Shown here one piece after another: positions 9,748 to 19,355 of a stretch of 35,968 nt of DNA. The first letter of the stretch is position 1; every line of letters begins with the position of its first letter. The stretch is from an uncultured Eubacteriales bacterium (GTDB taxonomy: Bacteria; Bacillota; Clostridia; Oscillospirales; CAG-272), in assembly GCA_949451655.1 (NCBI GenBank), contig CASTST010000008.1, positions 1-35,968 of the forward strand, in the 5' to 3' direction. The translations under genes were made by a program, and so were the position numbers. A model generated the notes under the pieces. The model had not been told where the DNA came from. It searched no databases and was given only the letters and a program-made list of their open reading frames with translations.

Positions 9748-10038
9748 ATTAAAAAAGGCTCCCTTGTGTAAAGGGAGCTCCCGCGATAGCGGGTGGGGGA
9801 TTGTCTATACGATCATTTTGCAGATTCAATCAATCGGCAGTATGTGCAGACAATCCCTCCGAGTTTTGCTGCGCAAAACCCACCTCCCTTTACACAAGGG
9901 AGGCTTTACAAGGAGATGAAGTGCAGCGTCACCTCCCTTTGCGGGGGAGGCTTATGAAGTTGAACGAAATTTGCGGCGATTACCTCCTTGGACGGAGAGA
10001 GGCATAGGAAACAAAAAGGCTCCCTTGGGGAGCCTTTT
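9748..10038. repeat. palindromic intergenic element copy B (core ~9796-9860)
   Basis: AAGGCTCCCTTGTGTAAAGGGAGCT - CCCGCGATAGCGGG - GGGGATTGT...CATTTTGCAG...CGGCAGTAT...ACAATCCCTCC - GTTTTGCTGCGCAAAAC - CACCTCCCTTTACACAAGGGAGGC. Confidence 0.9.
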
Positions 10039-10042
10039 TATT
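10013..10042. terminator. bidirectional terminator-like hairpin between convergent genes
   Basis: AAAAAGGCTCCCTTGGGGAGCCTTTTTATTT. Confidence 0.85.
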
Positions 10043-10052
10043 TATGCAATTT

Positions 10053-10796
10053 TTAAACAGACATAGGGAAATCAATTTCCTGAACATATTCAGGAAAAAT
10101 ACGATCATTTAAATTAAACGCCAAAGGAATGATATCATATTTTCCAACGGCAACCATAGCTACAGCACAGTTTTGCGTAACATTGGGTCCCAGACCAGCC
10201 CTCCCGCCGGTCAGAGAGGAAAACAACGCATTCATAATCCCACCGTGGGTTACTGCAACAATTACTTTGTCTGCTTTCTCCTGACACATCTGAGAAAGGG
10301 TACGTTTCATCCGCCGCGCTGCGTTTGGAATGCTTTCCACATCCTTGGGATAATCTGCCGGTGTGGGATACAGAGCTTTTTTCTTAGCAGGGGTTAACCC
10401 AGACAGTGAACCGTAATCCCGTTCTATCAGTCCTTTTTCAACAGAAGGTTTTCCAAGACCTAACCCGTCAGCTATGTATGTTGCTGTATCGTATGCCCGC
10501 ATCAGAGGTGAGGCATATACATTTTGCAGGGGTACTTTATTATCAGCCAACGCCTTTCCCAAAAATGCGGCGCAATGCATTGCCTGGCTGCGTCCTTCTT
10601 CATTCAGTGGAATGTTTTCCCGTCCCTGCAGCCGCATTTGCATATTCCAGGCGGTCAGCCCGTGCCGTATTAAAAATACAGGCTTGCGGTCTTCATGCAG
10701 CAATGCAGTGACTTGTGCAGGTGTGCAAAAAAGCAAAGGAGTGCTTGGGGTGGAAGCAAAATTGATATGTGTGCGTTTGCGGTCATTTTTGTCCAT
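10053..10796 (-). CDS. histidine phosphatase superfamily (phosphoglycerate mutase-like)
   Basis: FLIRHGLTAWNMQMRLQGRENIPLNEEGRSQA; start set at MDKNDRKRTH, preceded by AAGGAGCGAGCTGC. Confidence 0.92.
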   Translation of the reverse strand: MDKNDRKRTHINFASTPSTPLLFCTPAQVTALLHEDRKPVFLIRHGLTAWNMQMRLQGRENIPLNEEGRSQAMHCAAFLGKALADNKVPLQNVYASPLMRAYDTATYIADGLGLGKPSVEKGLIERDYGSLSGLTPAKKKALYPTPADYPKDVESIPNAARRMKRTLSQMCQEKADKVIVAVTHGGIMNALFSSLTGGRAGLGPNVTQNCAVAMVAVGKYDIIPLAFNLNDRIFPEYVQEIDFPMSV

Positions 10797-10921
10797 GCAG
10801 CTCGCTCCTTCTATATAATATATTGCCAACTAAAGCCAACATTATTATAACAAAAATACCATATACTTGTCAATACTGGGATGACAAGTCCGATTTTATG
10901 ACGCATATACAGGAAAAACTA

Positions 10922-10950
10922 TTGAAAAAAAACAGTCTGTATATTATAAT
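10922..10950 (+). promoter_or_regulatory. probable sigma-A promoter (TTGAAA-N17-TATAAT)
   Basis: TTGAAA 10922-10927, TATAAT 10945-10950, upstream of the dockerin-DUF4838 operon. Confidence 0.65.
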
Positions 10951-11055
10951 AAAAGTATAGTTTGTCTTTGTAGTTTGTCCTCCTGAATCTGTTTTAGTGA
11001 ATAGAATTGTGTCCTTTCTGTGGGGCGCATATATAGGAAGGGAATGGAGATTATT

Positions 11056-13092
11056 ATGAAAAAATGGATTTGCGGTATGCTCATTGCATCTATGCTGCTT
11101 TCTGCCTTCATTGTAGCCGTGCCGGTTGGCGCGGCATCCTTTCTGCGTGGGGATGTAAACGGAGACGGAGAAGTGGACGCACTGGATGCATTTGAATTGG
11201 TACGATATATTGCAGATGTCACAGATTGGATCCAGTTTGACTTGGCAGATGTAGACGGAGACGGGGACGTAACTGCCTTTGACAGTTTTGAACTCAGGCG
11301 GCATCTTGCTGATATTATTGATTTATCCCAGACTTATCCGGTTCCTGATACAAATGTTGATCGCATCACCATTGCAGGGAACAATATCGGAATGTATACC
11401 ATTGTGGTGACGGATCCGGAAAATGCAAATGTGAGGTTTGCGGCTTCTGAATTGCAGAAATATGTAAAAGAAGCCTGCGGCAGAACCCTTGTCATTGCAG
11501 AGAGGGATTGCAATGCTCCCTATCAGATCGTATTGTGCGCGGATGACGGGTCCCGCCGTCTTGGCGATGACGGATTTTCTATAGCTGTTTCCGGCGGAAC
11601 GCTCACCATTATAGGCGGCGCTGCCAGAGGCGTTATGTATGGCGTGTATGAACTGCTGGAGGAATATTTCGGCTATCGCTTTTTAGGATATAACGATAAA
11701 GTGCTGTATACTGCCGATACGATAAATCTGCCGAACGGACTGCGGGATGAGCAGGTTCCGACAGTCAGATATCGCTGCGTTACCATTGATTCTTTTGCCA
11801 ACGATTATACATATTCTTCTGCAATCAAACGCAAGCTTAGCGGCTGTTCTGGACAGCCAAGCATGCTGCAGCCTGAATATGGATACGGTATAGAACGGCT
11901 GTTTTTGAATGCCCATTCTATGGATTATTTTGTGCCGGATGCGGCGGTCCCCTGTTTGTCTTTGGAGAGTACTTATGAAACCTGCCTTGCCAATATGAAG
12001 GCGCTTCTGGATCAGCGGATTGCTGCAGGCGGCATTGTTGGCAAAAGTATTACAGAAATATCCTGCTCCTATTCAGCGGAAGGGAAATTCTGTGCGTGCG
12101 CAGAGTGCAGTGCAACCTATCAGGCGGAAGGCAGTCAGGCAGGTGTACTGGTGCCCTTTGTAAATCGGATTGACAAGACGCTGCGTGAGGAATATCCGGG
12201 CATTCGCGTGATTACCAATGCATACGGCGATGTGCGTATTCCGCCTAAAAATGTAGTGCTGAACGATGAGGTGGCACTGCTGTATTGCTGGAATGGCTGT
12301 GCCAATCATCTCATAGGCAGCGGCGAATGTAGGGAAGGCGGCAACAGCCTGGGATACTCCAACACCAAAGAGGAAGCATACTACCTGGGATGGACGGAGC
12401 ATTGCTCTCAGATTTATGTGTGGTATTATCCTACCAACATATACTATCTGCTGTGCCCTCAGCCCAATCTTGTAAATCTGTATAACGATTTTATCTGGTT
12501 CATGGAGCACAAAGCCACAGGCTTTTATGTAGTAGGTACTACCGGAAGCTCATTTGAAGATCTGGATGCGTATCTGATTTCCAGACTGATCTGGGATGCC
12601 GGTATGACGGAAGAAGAATATATCCTTCGGATGGAGGAATATCTGCGGGCATATTACGGACCGGGATGGTCGTATATATATACGTATATACAAATGCTCA
12701 TAGAGGCGGGGGATGAAATGGGCTGCGTGCTCAACGATTTTGAACATCCCTTTGATATTTATTCCAAAGCATATTTTGCCAATCATTTTGATGAAATGCA
12801 GTCTCTGTTTGCACAGGCGTCTGCCGCATGCGAGACGGAGCAGGAGCGGGAAAATATCCGCCGCCTGTCTGTGCATATGCTGTTCCTTGGGTACAGCGCA
12901 ACCTATGAAAGCCGATATGTGCAAGGCACAGATGAACAGCGTGCCGCATATGCCGATGGATATCGGGCGTGGTATGATATGGTGCAGGAAAAGGAAATTC
13001 GAACCACCTATAATACCACAGGCATCGAGAACGCTTTTTCACTTGCTGTCAGTCCTATGCAGCTTGTATATGGGATAGACGGACAACGATAA
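11056..13092 (+). CDS. secreted DUF4838 family protein (putative glycoside hydrolase-like) with N-terminal dockerin domain
   Basis: Signal peptide; dockerin RGDVNGDGEVDALDAFELVRYIADV...ADVDGDGDVTAFDSFELRRHLADII; GH67-N-like block then DUF4838-like FCACAECSATYQ...FVNRIDKTLREEYPGIRVITNAYGD. Confidence 0.85.
   Translation: MKKWICGMLIASMLLSAFIVAVPVGAASFLRGDVNGDGEVDALDAFELVRYIADVTDWIQFDLADVDGDGDVTAFDSFELRRHLADIIDLSQTYPVPDTNVDRITIAGNNIGMYTIVVTDPENANVRFAASELQKYVKEACGRTLVIAERDCNAPYQIVLCADDGSRRLGDDGFSIAVSGGTLTIIGGAARGVMYGVYELLEEYFGYRFLGYNDKVLYTADTINLPNGLRDEQVPTVRYRCVTIDSFANDYTYSSAIKRKLSGCSGQPSMLQPEYGYGIERLFLNAHSMDYFVPDAAVPCLSLESTYETCLANMKALLDQRIAAGGIVGKSITEISCSYSAEGKFCACAECSATYQAEGSQAGVLVPFVNRIDKTLREEYPGIRVITNAYGDVRIPPKNVVLNDEVALLYCWNGCANHLIGSGECREGGNSLGYSNTKEEAYYLGWTEHCSQIYVWYYPTNIYYLLCPQPNLVNLYNDFIWFMEHKATGFYVVGTTGSSFEDLDAYLISRLIWDAGMTEEEYILRMEEYLRAYYGPGWSYIYTYIQMLIEAGDEMGCVLNDFEHPFDIYSKAYFANHFDEMQSLFAQASAACETEQERENIRRLSVHMLFLGYSATYESRYVQGTDEQRAAYADGYRAWYDMVQEKEIRTTYNTTGIENAFSLAVSPMQLVYGIDGQR
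11149..11319 (+). other. dockerin-like domain (N-terminal)
   Basis: DVNGDGEVDALD and DVDGDGDVTAFD F-hand loops. Confidence 0.85.
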
Positions 13093-13125
13093 AGAATACA
13101 ATTATAAAGCAGAAAGGGTTATACA

Positions 13126-13995
13126 ATGAAATTCGGAACACTGTATGCTTACTGGGTAAGCAACTGGGGCGCAGATTACTGCGAAATGGCAAGAAAGGCA
13201 AAGAAAGCCGGCTTTGACGTTATCGAAATCGGCGCCGGAGATTTACTTAAAATGAGCGATGCACAGCTTGCAGAGCTGCGCACTGTTGCAAAGGAGCTGG
13301 GACTGGAGATTTCTGCAAACCTTGGACCTCCTAAAGATAAGGATGTATCTTCCGCAGATCCGGACATCCGCCGTGCGGGTGTTCAGTTCCTCATAGATAT
13401 TATGCATCAGATGGTAAAAATCGACTGCAATACGCTGATCGGCGCGCTGTACAACTGCTGGCCTTATGATTTTAAGGATCTGGACAAGGACGCGCTGTGG
13501 GAACGTGCTGTAAAAGGTATGCAGGAAGTGGGAGACGAGGCGGATCGCCTTGGTATTACCATTTGTCTGGAAATTCTGAACCGGTTTGAAACCATCCTGC
13601 TTACAGACTGTGAAGAGGGCGTTCGTTTCTGTAAGGATGTAAACCGTGATTCTGTAAAACTGCTGCTGGATACCTTCCACATGAATATTGAGGAAGATGA
13701 CCTCCCTGCTGCAATCCGCCGTGCGGGAGATCTGCTTGCCCATGTACATGTAGGCGAAGGCAACCGGAAACTCCCCGGTATGGGACATCTGCCCTGGGCT
13801 GAAATCGGTCAGGCGCTGCGGGATATCGGATACGATGGAATGGTTGTTATGGAGCCGTTCATGAAAGCCGGCGGCACTGTGGGCAGCGACATCAAAGTAT
13901 GGCGTGATTTGTCCGGCGGTGCGGATGAAGCCGGTATGGATAAAATGATTGCAGATTCTCTTGTATTCCTGAAAAAACAGTTTGTCGGCGCATAA
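13126..13995 (+). CDS. sugar phosphate isomerase/epimerase, D-allulose (psicose)/tagatose 3-epimerase-like
   Basis: LLLDTFHMNIEEDDLPAAIRRAGDLLAHVHVGEGNRKLPGMGHLPWAEIGQALRDIGYDGMVVMEPF closely resembles remembered clostridial D-psicose 3-epimerases. Confidence 0.88.
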   Translation: MKFGTLYAYWVSNWGADYCEMARKAKKAGFDVIEIGAGDLLKMSDAQLAELRTVAKELGLEISANLGPPKDKDVSSADPDIRRAGVQFLIDIMHQMVKIDCNTLIGALYNCWPYDFKDLDKDALWERAVKGMQEVGDEADRLGITICLEILNRFETILLTDCEEGVRFCKDVNRDSVKLLLDTFHMNIEEDDLPAAIRRAGDLLAHVHVGEGNRKLPGMGHLPWAEIGQALRDIGYDGMVVMEPFMKAGGTVGSDIKVWRDLSGGADEAGMDKMIADSLVFLKKQFVGA

Positions 13996-14016
13996 AGAAG
14001 GAAAGGAAATATACCA

Positions 14017-14964
14017 ATGGCAGAAATTATGACTATGGGGGAAATCATCGTTGAAATCATGCGTGACGGTGTGGATAAACCCCTGGACAAAGCGGATGTG
14101 TTCCGCGGTCCCTATCCTTCCGGCGCTCCGGCAATCTTTATTGATACGGTAGCCCGTTTGGGACATAAAGCAGCAATCGTAGGCGGCGTTGGCGATGACG
14201 ACTTTGGAAAGTGCCTGCTGGATCGGCTGGAGGGAGACGGCGTGGACTGCTCCAGCGTGATCAAAAATGATAGAATTTCCACCGGCTGTGCTTTTGTTAC
14301 ATATTTTTCCGACGGAGAGCGAAAGTTTATTTTCCATATTGGAAACACTCCCGCTGTACTGGCGCCTGCGCCGGATGCAGAGAAGCTGGAAGGATTGAAA
14401 TTCTTCCATATCATGGGCTGCTCCCTCATGGCAGATATGGCTTTTGGTCAGCGGATTGTAGATACGATGCAGGCAGCGGCAAAGGCTGGCGCAAAGGTGT
14501 CTTTTGACCCGAATATCCGTCCGGAGTTGATGAAGGATCCAAAAGCGAAGGATCTCATCACAGCAGTGCTGGAGCAGACCAACGTATTCATGCCCGGCAA
14601 AAGCGAATTGCGCATGCTGTCTGGCTGCGATGATATTGAAGAGGCTGTACAGGCTTTGTTCCGGGACAGACCTGCCCTGGAGATTATCGCACTGAAAAAC
14701 GGTAAAAAGGGCTGTGTCATTTATACGAGAGATACCCGGTTCGCCTTTGGCGTGTATAAGGTTCCCGTATTGGATGCAACGGGTGCAGGCGACAGCTTTG
14801 ACGGCGCGTTCCTGTGCGCTCTTGCAGAAGGAAAATCCATAGAAGATGCAGCGAAAATGGCAACTGCAGCCGCTTCCCTGAATACGGCGGCATTCGGTCC
14901 TATGGAAGGGAAAATTTCCCGGGAAAACGTAGAAAAAATGATTGCGGACAATATTTTGGAATAA
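14017..14964 (+). CDS. PfkB family carbohydrate kinase
   Basis: MGEIIVEIMRDG N-terminus; VPVLDATGAGDSFDGAFLCALAEG C-terminal PfkB signature. Confidence 0.92.
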   Translation: MAEIMTMGEIIVEIMRDGVDKPLDKADVFRGPYPSGAPAIFIDTVARLGHKAAIVGGVGDDDFGKCLLDRLEGDGVDCSSVIKNDRISTGCAFVTYFSDGERKFIFHIGNTPAVLAPAPDAEKLEGLKFFHIMGCSLMADMAFGQRIVDTMQAAAKAGAKVSFDPNIRPELMKDPKAKDLITAVLEQTNVFMPGKSELRMLSGCDDIEEAVQALFRDRPALEIIALKNGKKGCVIYTRDTRFAFGVYKVPVLDATGAGDSFDGAFLCALAEGKSIEDAAKMATAAASLNTAAFGPMEGKISRENVEKMIADNILE

Positions 14965-14999
14965 GCCCTGCCGCGGGACGAAGAAAGGATACAGACGTA

Positions 15000-15842
15000 A
15001 TGTATACAACAAGTAAAGAGATGATCAAAAAAGCCCGTGCAGGCGGATATGCAGTTCCTGCGTTCAATGCGGAAAATCTGGAAATGGTGCAGGCAATTGT
15101 TGCAGCAGCAAGCGAGCTGCGCTCTCCTGTTATGATTCAGACCACACCGACTACAGTAAAATATCTCACACTGCGTCAGGCAGTGGCGATGGTGCGTGCA
15201 GAGGGCGAAGCAGCAGACGTGCCGGTAGCGCTTCATCTGGATCACTGTGAAAGCTATGACGGTGTGCGCGATGCAGTGCAGGCTGGATATACCTCTGTCA
15301 TGATTGACGGTTCCAAATTGCCGTATGAAGAAAATATCGAAGTGACTCGTAAGGTTGTGGAAATGGCTGCTGCCAGAGGGGTTACTGTTGAGGCAGAACT
15401 TGGCACTGTGGGCGGAAAGGAAGACGGTCACAGCGCACAGATCGCCTATACGGATCCGGAGGAAGCATTGGATTTCTTTACCCGCACCGGCGTGGATATT
15501 TTTGCTGTGGCAATTGGTACAGCTCATGGTTTCTATAAGGGAGAACCGAAGCTGAATTTTGATCTTTTGGCGACACTGCGTGAAAAGATCGACGCACCGC
15601 TGGTGCTTCATGGCGGTTCCGGCATTCCGGATGAGATGATCCGCCGTACCATTGAGCTTGGTATCAACAAAGTAAACTTTGCAACAGAGTTGCGCGCTGC
15701 CGCTACCGCAGCAGTACGCAAGGCGTTGGAAAACGATTCTATAATCGACCCGAAAAAGTTTATGGGTCCGGCGAGAGAAGCAGTTATCGAGCTTTGCCGG
15801 CATAAAATCAAATTGTGCGGTTCTGATGGAAAAGCGGACTGA
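15000..15842 (+). CDS. class II fructose-bisphosphate/ketose-bisphosphate aldolase
   Basis: AGGYAVPAFNAENLEMVQAIV, HLDHCES, EAELGTVGG, LVLHGGSGIPDEMIRR; start at MYTTSKEM after GAAAGG RBS. Confidence 0.93.
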   Translation: MYTTSKEMIKKARAGGYAVPAFNAENLEMVQAIVAAASELRSPVMIQTTPTTVKYLTLRQAVAMVRAEGEAADVPVALHLDHCESYDGVRDAVQAGYTSVMIDGSKLPYEENIEVTRKVVEMAAARGVTVEAELGTVGGKEDGHSAQIAYTDPEEALDFFTRTGVDIFAVAIGTAHGFYKGEPKLNFDLLATLREKIDAPLVLHGGSGIPDEMIRRTIELGINKVNFATELRAAATAAVRKALENDSIIDPKKFMGPAREAVIELCRHKIKLCGSDGKAD

Positions 15843-15934
15843 TAGGGTGTAAAATTCTCCCCAATAAAGTGTAAATTTTAAAGGCTTTCCCCTTCAAAGT
15901 CTCCAGAGTAAATGAATGGGGTGTCATAAAAGGA

Positions 15935-16197
15935 TCCCCTTGTGCCGGAGTTTGTAAAACGAACCCCAGGAGATCCTGCGGCGCAAACAAAAAAGAATCA
16001 AGGCCCCCATGTGAGGATCCACTACGTGGTCCCCATAGGGGGCTGTCAGCCAAGCGCAGCGGCGCTGACTGGGGATTGTTTGTGTTTATTGTCGATTTAA
16101 TATTCCTACAAAATGATAGAATAAATAATCCCTTACCCGCTTCGCGGGGGCTCCCTGGGATCCGCTGCGCGGCTCCAGCACAAGGGAGCCTTTTTGT
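15935..16197. repeat. palindromic intergenic element copy C (core inverted, ~16070-16131)
   Basis: CCCCTTGTGCCGGAG...CCATGTGAGGATCCACTACGTGG...GGGGATTGT...CAAAATGATAG...AATCCC...GGCTCCAGCACAAGGGAGCCTTTTTG. Confidence 0.85.
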
Positions 16198-16226
16198 TTA
16201 TGTCCCGAAAAATTTTTTTGCCCCCT

Positions 16227-16257
16227 TGTGACAAATTTCCTCCAATTCCTACATATA
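16227..16257 (+). promoter_or_regulatory. candidate autoregulated ECF-type promoter of the sigma/anti-sigma operon
   Basis: TGTGAC-N18-ACATATA ~40 bp before the sigma gene; no good sigma-A promoter seen in that interval. Confidence 0.35.
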
Positions 16258-16295
16258 GAGTGAAGAGATCAATACTATGAAGAAAGGATAAGACT

Positions 16296-16844
16296 ATGAA
16301 TGACAGTGGCATTAGAGATCTGTTTTGGACGCGCAGCGAACAGGCAATTCCGGCTTTGGCGGCAAAATACGGCAGACTGATTTATCAAATCGCTATGAAT
16401 ATACTGTCTGTCTCTCAGGATGCGGAAGAGTGTGAAAACGATACGTATCTGACTGTGTGGAACACAGTTCCACCTGCAACTCCTGTTTCCATGCAGGCGT
16501 ATTCAGCCAAAATTGTCCGCTATATCGCCTGTGATAAGCTGGATTATAATATGGCAGAAAAGCGCGGCGGCGGAGCAGAGATGTCTATTACGGAACTGGA
16601 AGAATGTATTCCCGCATCGGATGTATCCTTGGATGATACAGAACTATCTGAAGCAATTGATGCATTTCTTGCGGGGCTGGACGCACAAAATAAGGCTTTA
16701 TTTGTAGGAAAGTATTTTATGTCGGCATCGGTGAAGGAATTGGCACATATGTCCGGGCTTACTGTTACGTGTGTAACAACCCGGCTTTCCCGCCTGCGGG
16801 AAAAACTCCGGCAGGTGCTGCATGAAAGGGGGATAAACAAATGA
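16296..16844 (+). CDS. RNA polymerase sigma factor, sigma-70/ECF family
   Basis: Region 2-like IYQIAMNILSVSQDAEECENDTYLTVWN; region 4 HTH VKELAHMSGLTVTCVTTRLSRLREKLRQVL. Confidence 0.9.
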   Translation: MNDSGIRDLFWTRSEQAIPALAAKYGRLIYQIAMNILSVSQDAEECENDTYLTVWNTVPPATPVSMQAYSAKIVRYIACDKLDYNMAEKRGGGAEMSITELEECIPASDVSLDDTELSEAIDAFLAGLDAQNKALFVGKYFMSASVKELAHMSGLTVTCVTTRLSRLREKLRQVLHERGINK

Positions 16845-19330
16845 AGGGAAGGGATTTGTATAAGGCAATCGGATCTGTATCGGAACAGCATGTAGAAGAT
16901 ACGTTCGCGTATTTTCGTACGCGGAAAAAAATGAGATTTATTAAAATCGGTTCGGTTGCTGCTGCGCTTTGCTTTGTGGTTACAGGCACGGTTCTGGTGG
17001 CGCTGCATAAAAACACTGTGTGCATAGAACCGGGGGGGCTGTCTGTATTGGTAGATGAAAATGGATTTTTAATCCGGGACGGAGAACTTTTAAAATACAC
17101 CGGTGCAGAAACGGATGTGGTAATTCCTGAAACAGTAGACACTATTGCAGATAATGCTTTTGCGGATACCAAGGATCTTAGCACCGTTACACTGACTGCC
17201 AATGTAAAGCATGTAGGGTATGATGCGTTTAACGGCGAAAAAGGGTTCCGGCTGCTTTTATCAGCAGACAACCGTTACTTTACCGATACGGGAGACAGCA
17301 TCATTTCCACAGACGGTACCAATTTGCTTCAGTATATTGGCGGTGAGCGGGAAAGCTATATCATTCCGTATGGAGTAAAACAAATCAGCGCATTTGCCTT
17401 TTACGAAGCCAAAATTGATGAAATAACCTTCCCGAGGGGATTGGAGTATATCGGAAAAGGTGCGTTTGCCGGATGCAGTATGCAGGCGATTCATCTGCCG
17501 GATTCTGTGGAATATGTGGGTGTGCAGGCATTTTCCCAGTGTATTTATGCAGTGGATGGGACTGTGCCCCAGACGGCTGAGATCGGTGAGGATGCGTTCT
17601 TCCGTGTGCCGTTTTACACGTCCATGCTTGCAGGGCATCCGTGTCCAGGCGAGGATATTCAGCGGGGTACAATAAAACCCAGTGAAGCCTTTGTAAAAAG
17701 CGCACATTTGCAGGAGATCAACGATGCGGTTCTGGAGTTTATCCAAACTGGATATATGCGCAATTATGATGTGGATCGGTCTGAAGCAGGGATCCGTTTC
17801 CCTGATTTTAAACAAAAGATAGATTTTAAAAGCGCAGCGTTTGTTGACGGAGCATGGGGAGATCTGATCGAATGCAGAGCGAAAATTTATGTAACAGATC
17901 AACAGTATGTGAGCATTGGTTTGGCTTGTGAAAATCCATATGATTGCAGCAGTTGGAGTGATGCAGAATGGAAAATCTGCCGCGCAGAATTTTATCCAGA
18001 CACATATGAGGTTCAAAAAGATGATATAGCGCTTGTATTTTTCCGTGATTCTAAAACTCTCAACTATGTATTGCAGGAAATACGGTATAATGGCAGTAAA
18101 TACAATACAGAGATTGACCGGGCTGCATATTCTCCGGAAATATGCAAACGCGGTCTCCAAAAGGTGACTGACGGGCTATATGTTCTGGCGTGGGATACAT
18201 ATGAAAACACGTTCAATTGGAAACGCAGCTATGAATCAAATTCTCATACACTGACAGTAATAGATTTACGCAGCGGAGAATTGAAGCTTACCCACTATTT
18301 GGATGAGATTGAAGGATATTCGTTCAAAATATTCCCCATGGAAGGAATGCAGGTTGACGGACAGTATAGGCTTATGCTGACAGACTACAATTATTTATTC
18401 ATTGATTGGATAAAATATCTGGCAGGAGAAGGCGGCGTCACATTATATGAGTTTGAGACGATTACAATTGACGATGTTGCGGATATGGGCAAGCTGCAAG
18501 TCAGGGGATCAAGAGAATATATGAGTTATGAGCGCGAAATCAATATGCTGTGCGCTTTTATAACAAAGAATACAACTGCCCTGGAGGAATATTCCGATGT
18601 TCCGGCAGGAACTTATGATTTATACAAAACGCTGGAATTTGGAGAATATACGATCACGCAGATTCTCTCTGGATCGGATTTATATTATCAAGGAAATATC
18701 AATGTATTTCTTGATGTAGAGATAGTGAAAAGCGATATTCCTGAAATCCCTGTAGGGAAACATTGTTTTGTTGTAGGATCCGGACCGGGCGGAGATTATG
18801 TTATGGACAAAGATAGAAATACGCATTTTATTTCTGTACATGCTGATTTAAAGGATTTGTATATATTTGTGTCTTTGCTTGGAAGTAGAATGATTCCCGA
18901 TGTGAACGCATTAACAGAAGAAACGCTGCGTCCTTATAGGGAAGCTGCAATTGTATACATCATTGACCATAAATCAACGGATATGAGTATAAAAATTGAG
19001 GATGTGATCGCCTATGCTAGGGAGTTATTTGACCTAACTGTGACGGAAAAGGATATCAGAAGTATCAATATGTTTTCATATTATATGGAAGGAGATCGCA
19101 TTTACGCGGGCGGACACGGCGGAAATGTAGTCGGAATGGATATTATTGAGCAGATAGAATGGGGTGATACCGTTACTGTCACAGTCCGGTTTTATGCGGA
19201 AGGATCTTATACTATCCCTGCAAAGGATATAAAATATACCCTGACAAGAACGCCGGACGGGTTGGCATTCCTTACTCCGTCTGAAGTGATTCAGGATTAT
19301 GGCAGACCAATTTGGAGCTACGCAGTGTGA
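16841..19330 (+). CDS. putative membrane anti-sigma/sensor protein with BspA-like leucine-rich repeats and a long uncharacterised extracellular region
   Basis: ATGA overlap with the sigma gene; one TM segment (FIKIGSVAAALCFVVTGTVLVALH); LRR_5-like VVIPETVDTIADNAFADTKDLSTVTLTANVKHVGYDAF...ITFPRGLEYIGKGAFAGCSMQAIHLPDSVEYVGVQAF. Confidence 0.75.
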   Translation: MKGRDLYKAIGSVSEQHVEDTFAYFRTRKKMRFIKIGSVAAALCFVVTGTVLVALHKNTVCIEPGGLSVLVDENGFLIRDGELLKYTGAETDVVIPETVDTIADNAFADTKDLSTVTLTANVKHVGYDAFNGEKGFRLLLSADNRYFTDTGDSIISTDGTNLLQYIGGERESYIIPYGVKQISAFAFYEAKIDEITFPRGLEYIGKGAFAGCSMQAIHLPDSVEYVGVQAFSQCIYAVDGTVPQTAEIGEDAFFRVPFYTSMLAGHPCPGEDIQRGTIKPSEAFVKSAHLQEINDAVLEFIQTGYMRNYDVDRSEAGIRFPDFKQKIDFKSAAFVDGAWGDLIECRAKIYVTDQQYVSIGLACENPYDCSSWSDAEWKICRAEFYPDTYEVQKDDIALVFFRDSKTLNYVLQEIRYNGSKYNTEIDRAAYSPEICKRGLQKVTDGLYVLAWDTYENTFNWKRSYESNSHTLTVIDLRSGELKLTHYLDEIEGYSFKIFPMEGMQVDGQYRLMLTDYNYLFIDWIKYLAGEGGVTLYEFETITIDDVADMGKLQVRGSREYMSYEREINMLCAFITKNTTALEEYSDVPAGTYDLYKTLEFGEYTITQILSGSDLYYQGNINVFLDVEIVKSDIPEIPVGKHCFVVGSGPGGDYVMDKDRNTHFISVHADLKDLYIFVSLLGSRMIPDVNALTEETLRPYREAAIVYIIDHKSTDMSIKIEDVIAYARELFDLTVTEKDIRSINMFSYYMEGDRIYAGGHGGNVVGMDIIEQIEWGDTVTVTVRFYAEGSYTIPAKDIKYTLTRTPDGLAFLTPSEVIQDYGRPIWSYAV

Positions 19331-19355
19331 AGGGATGAAATATAAACTATAAAAT

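Noticed and set aside
9748-10038. Possible integron attC sites
   Set aside because: No integrase or cassette ORFs, and the hairpin arms lack a clear attC R'/R'' core layout.
13243-15012. 589-aa minus-strand ORF across the epimerase/kinase genes
   Set aside because: Overlaps two strongly supported sense CDSs and has no recognisable domain.
16846-19330. Cohesin or dockerin domain in the sigma-linked membrane protein
   Set aside because: No F-hand loops or cohesin-like pattern seen; only BspA-like LRRs are recognisable.
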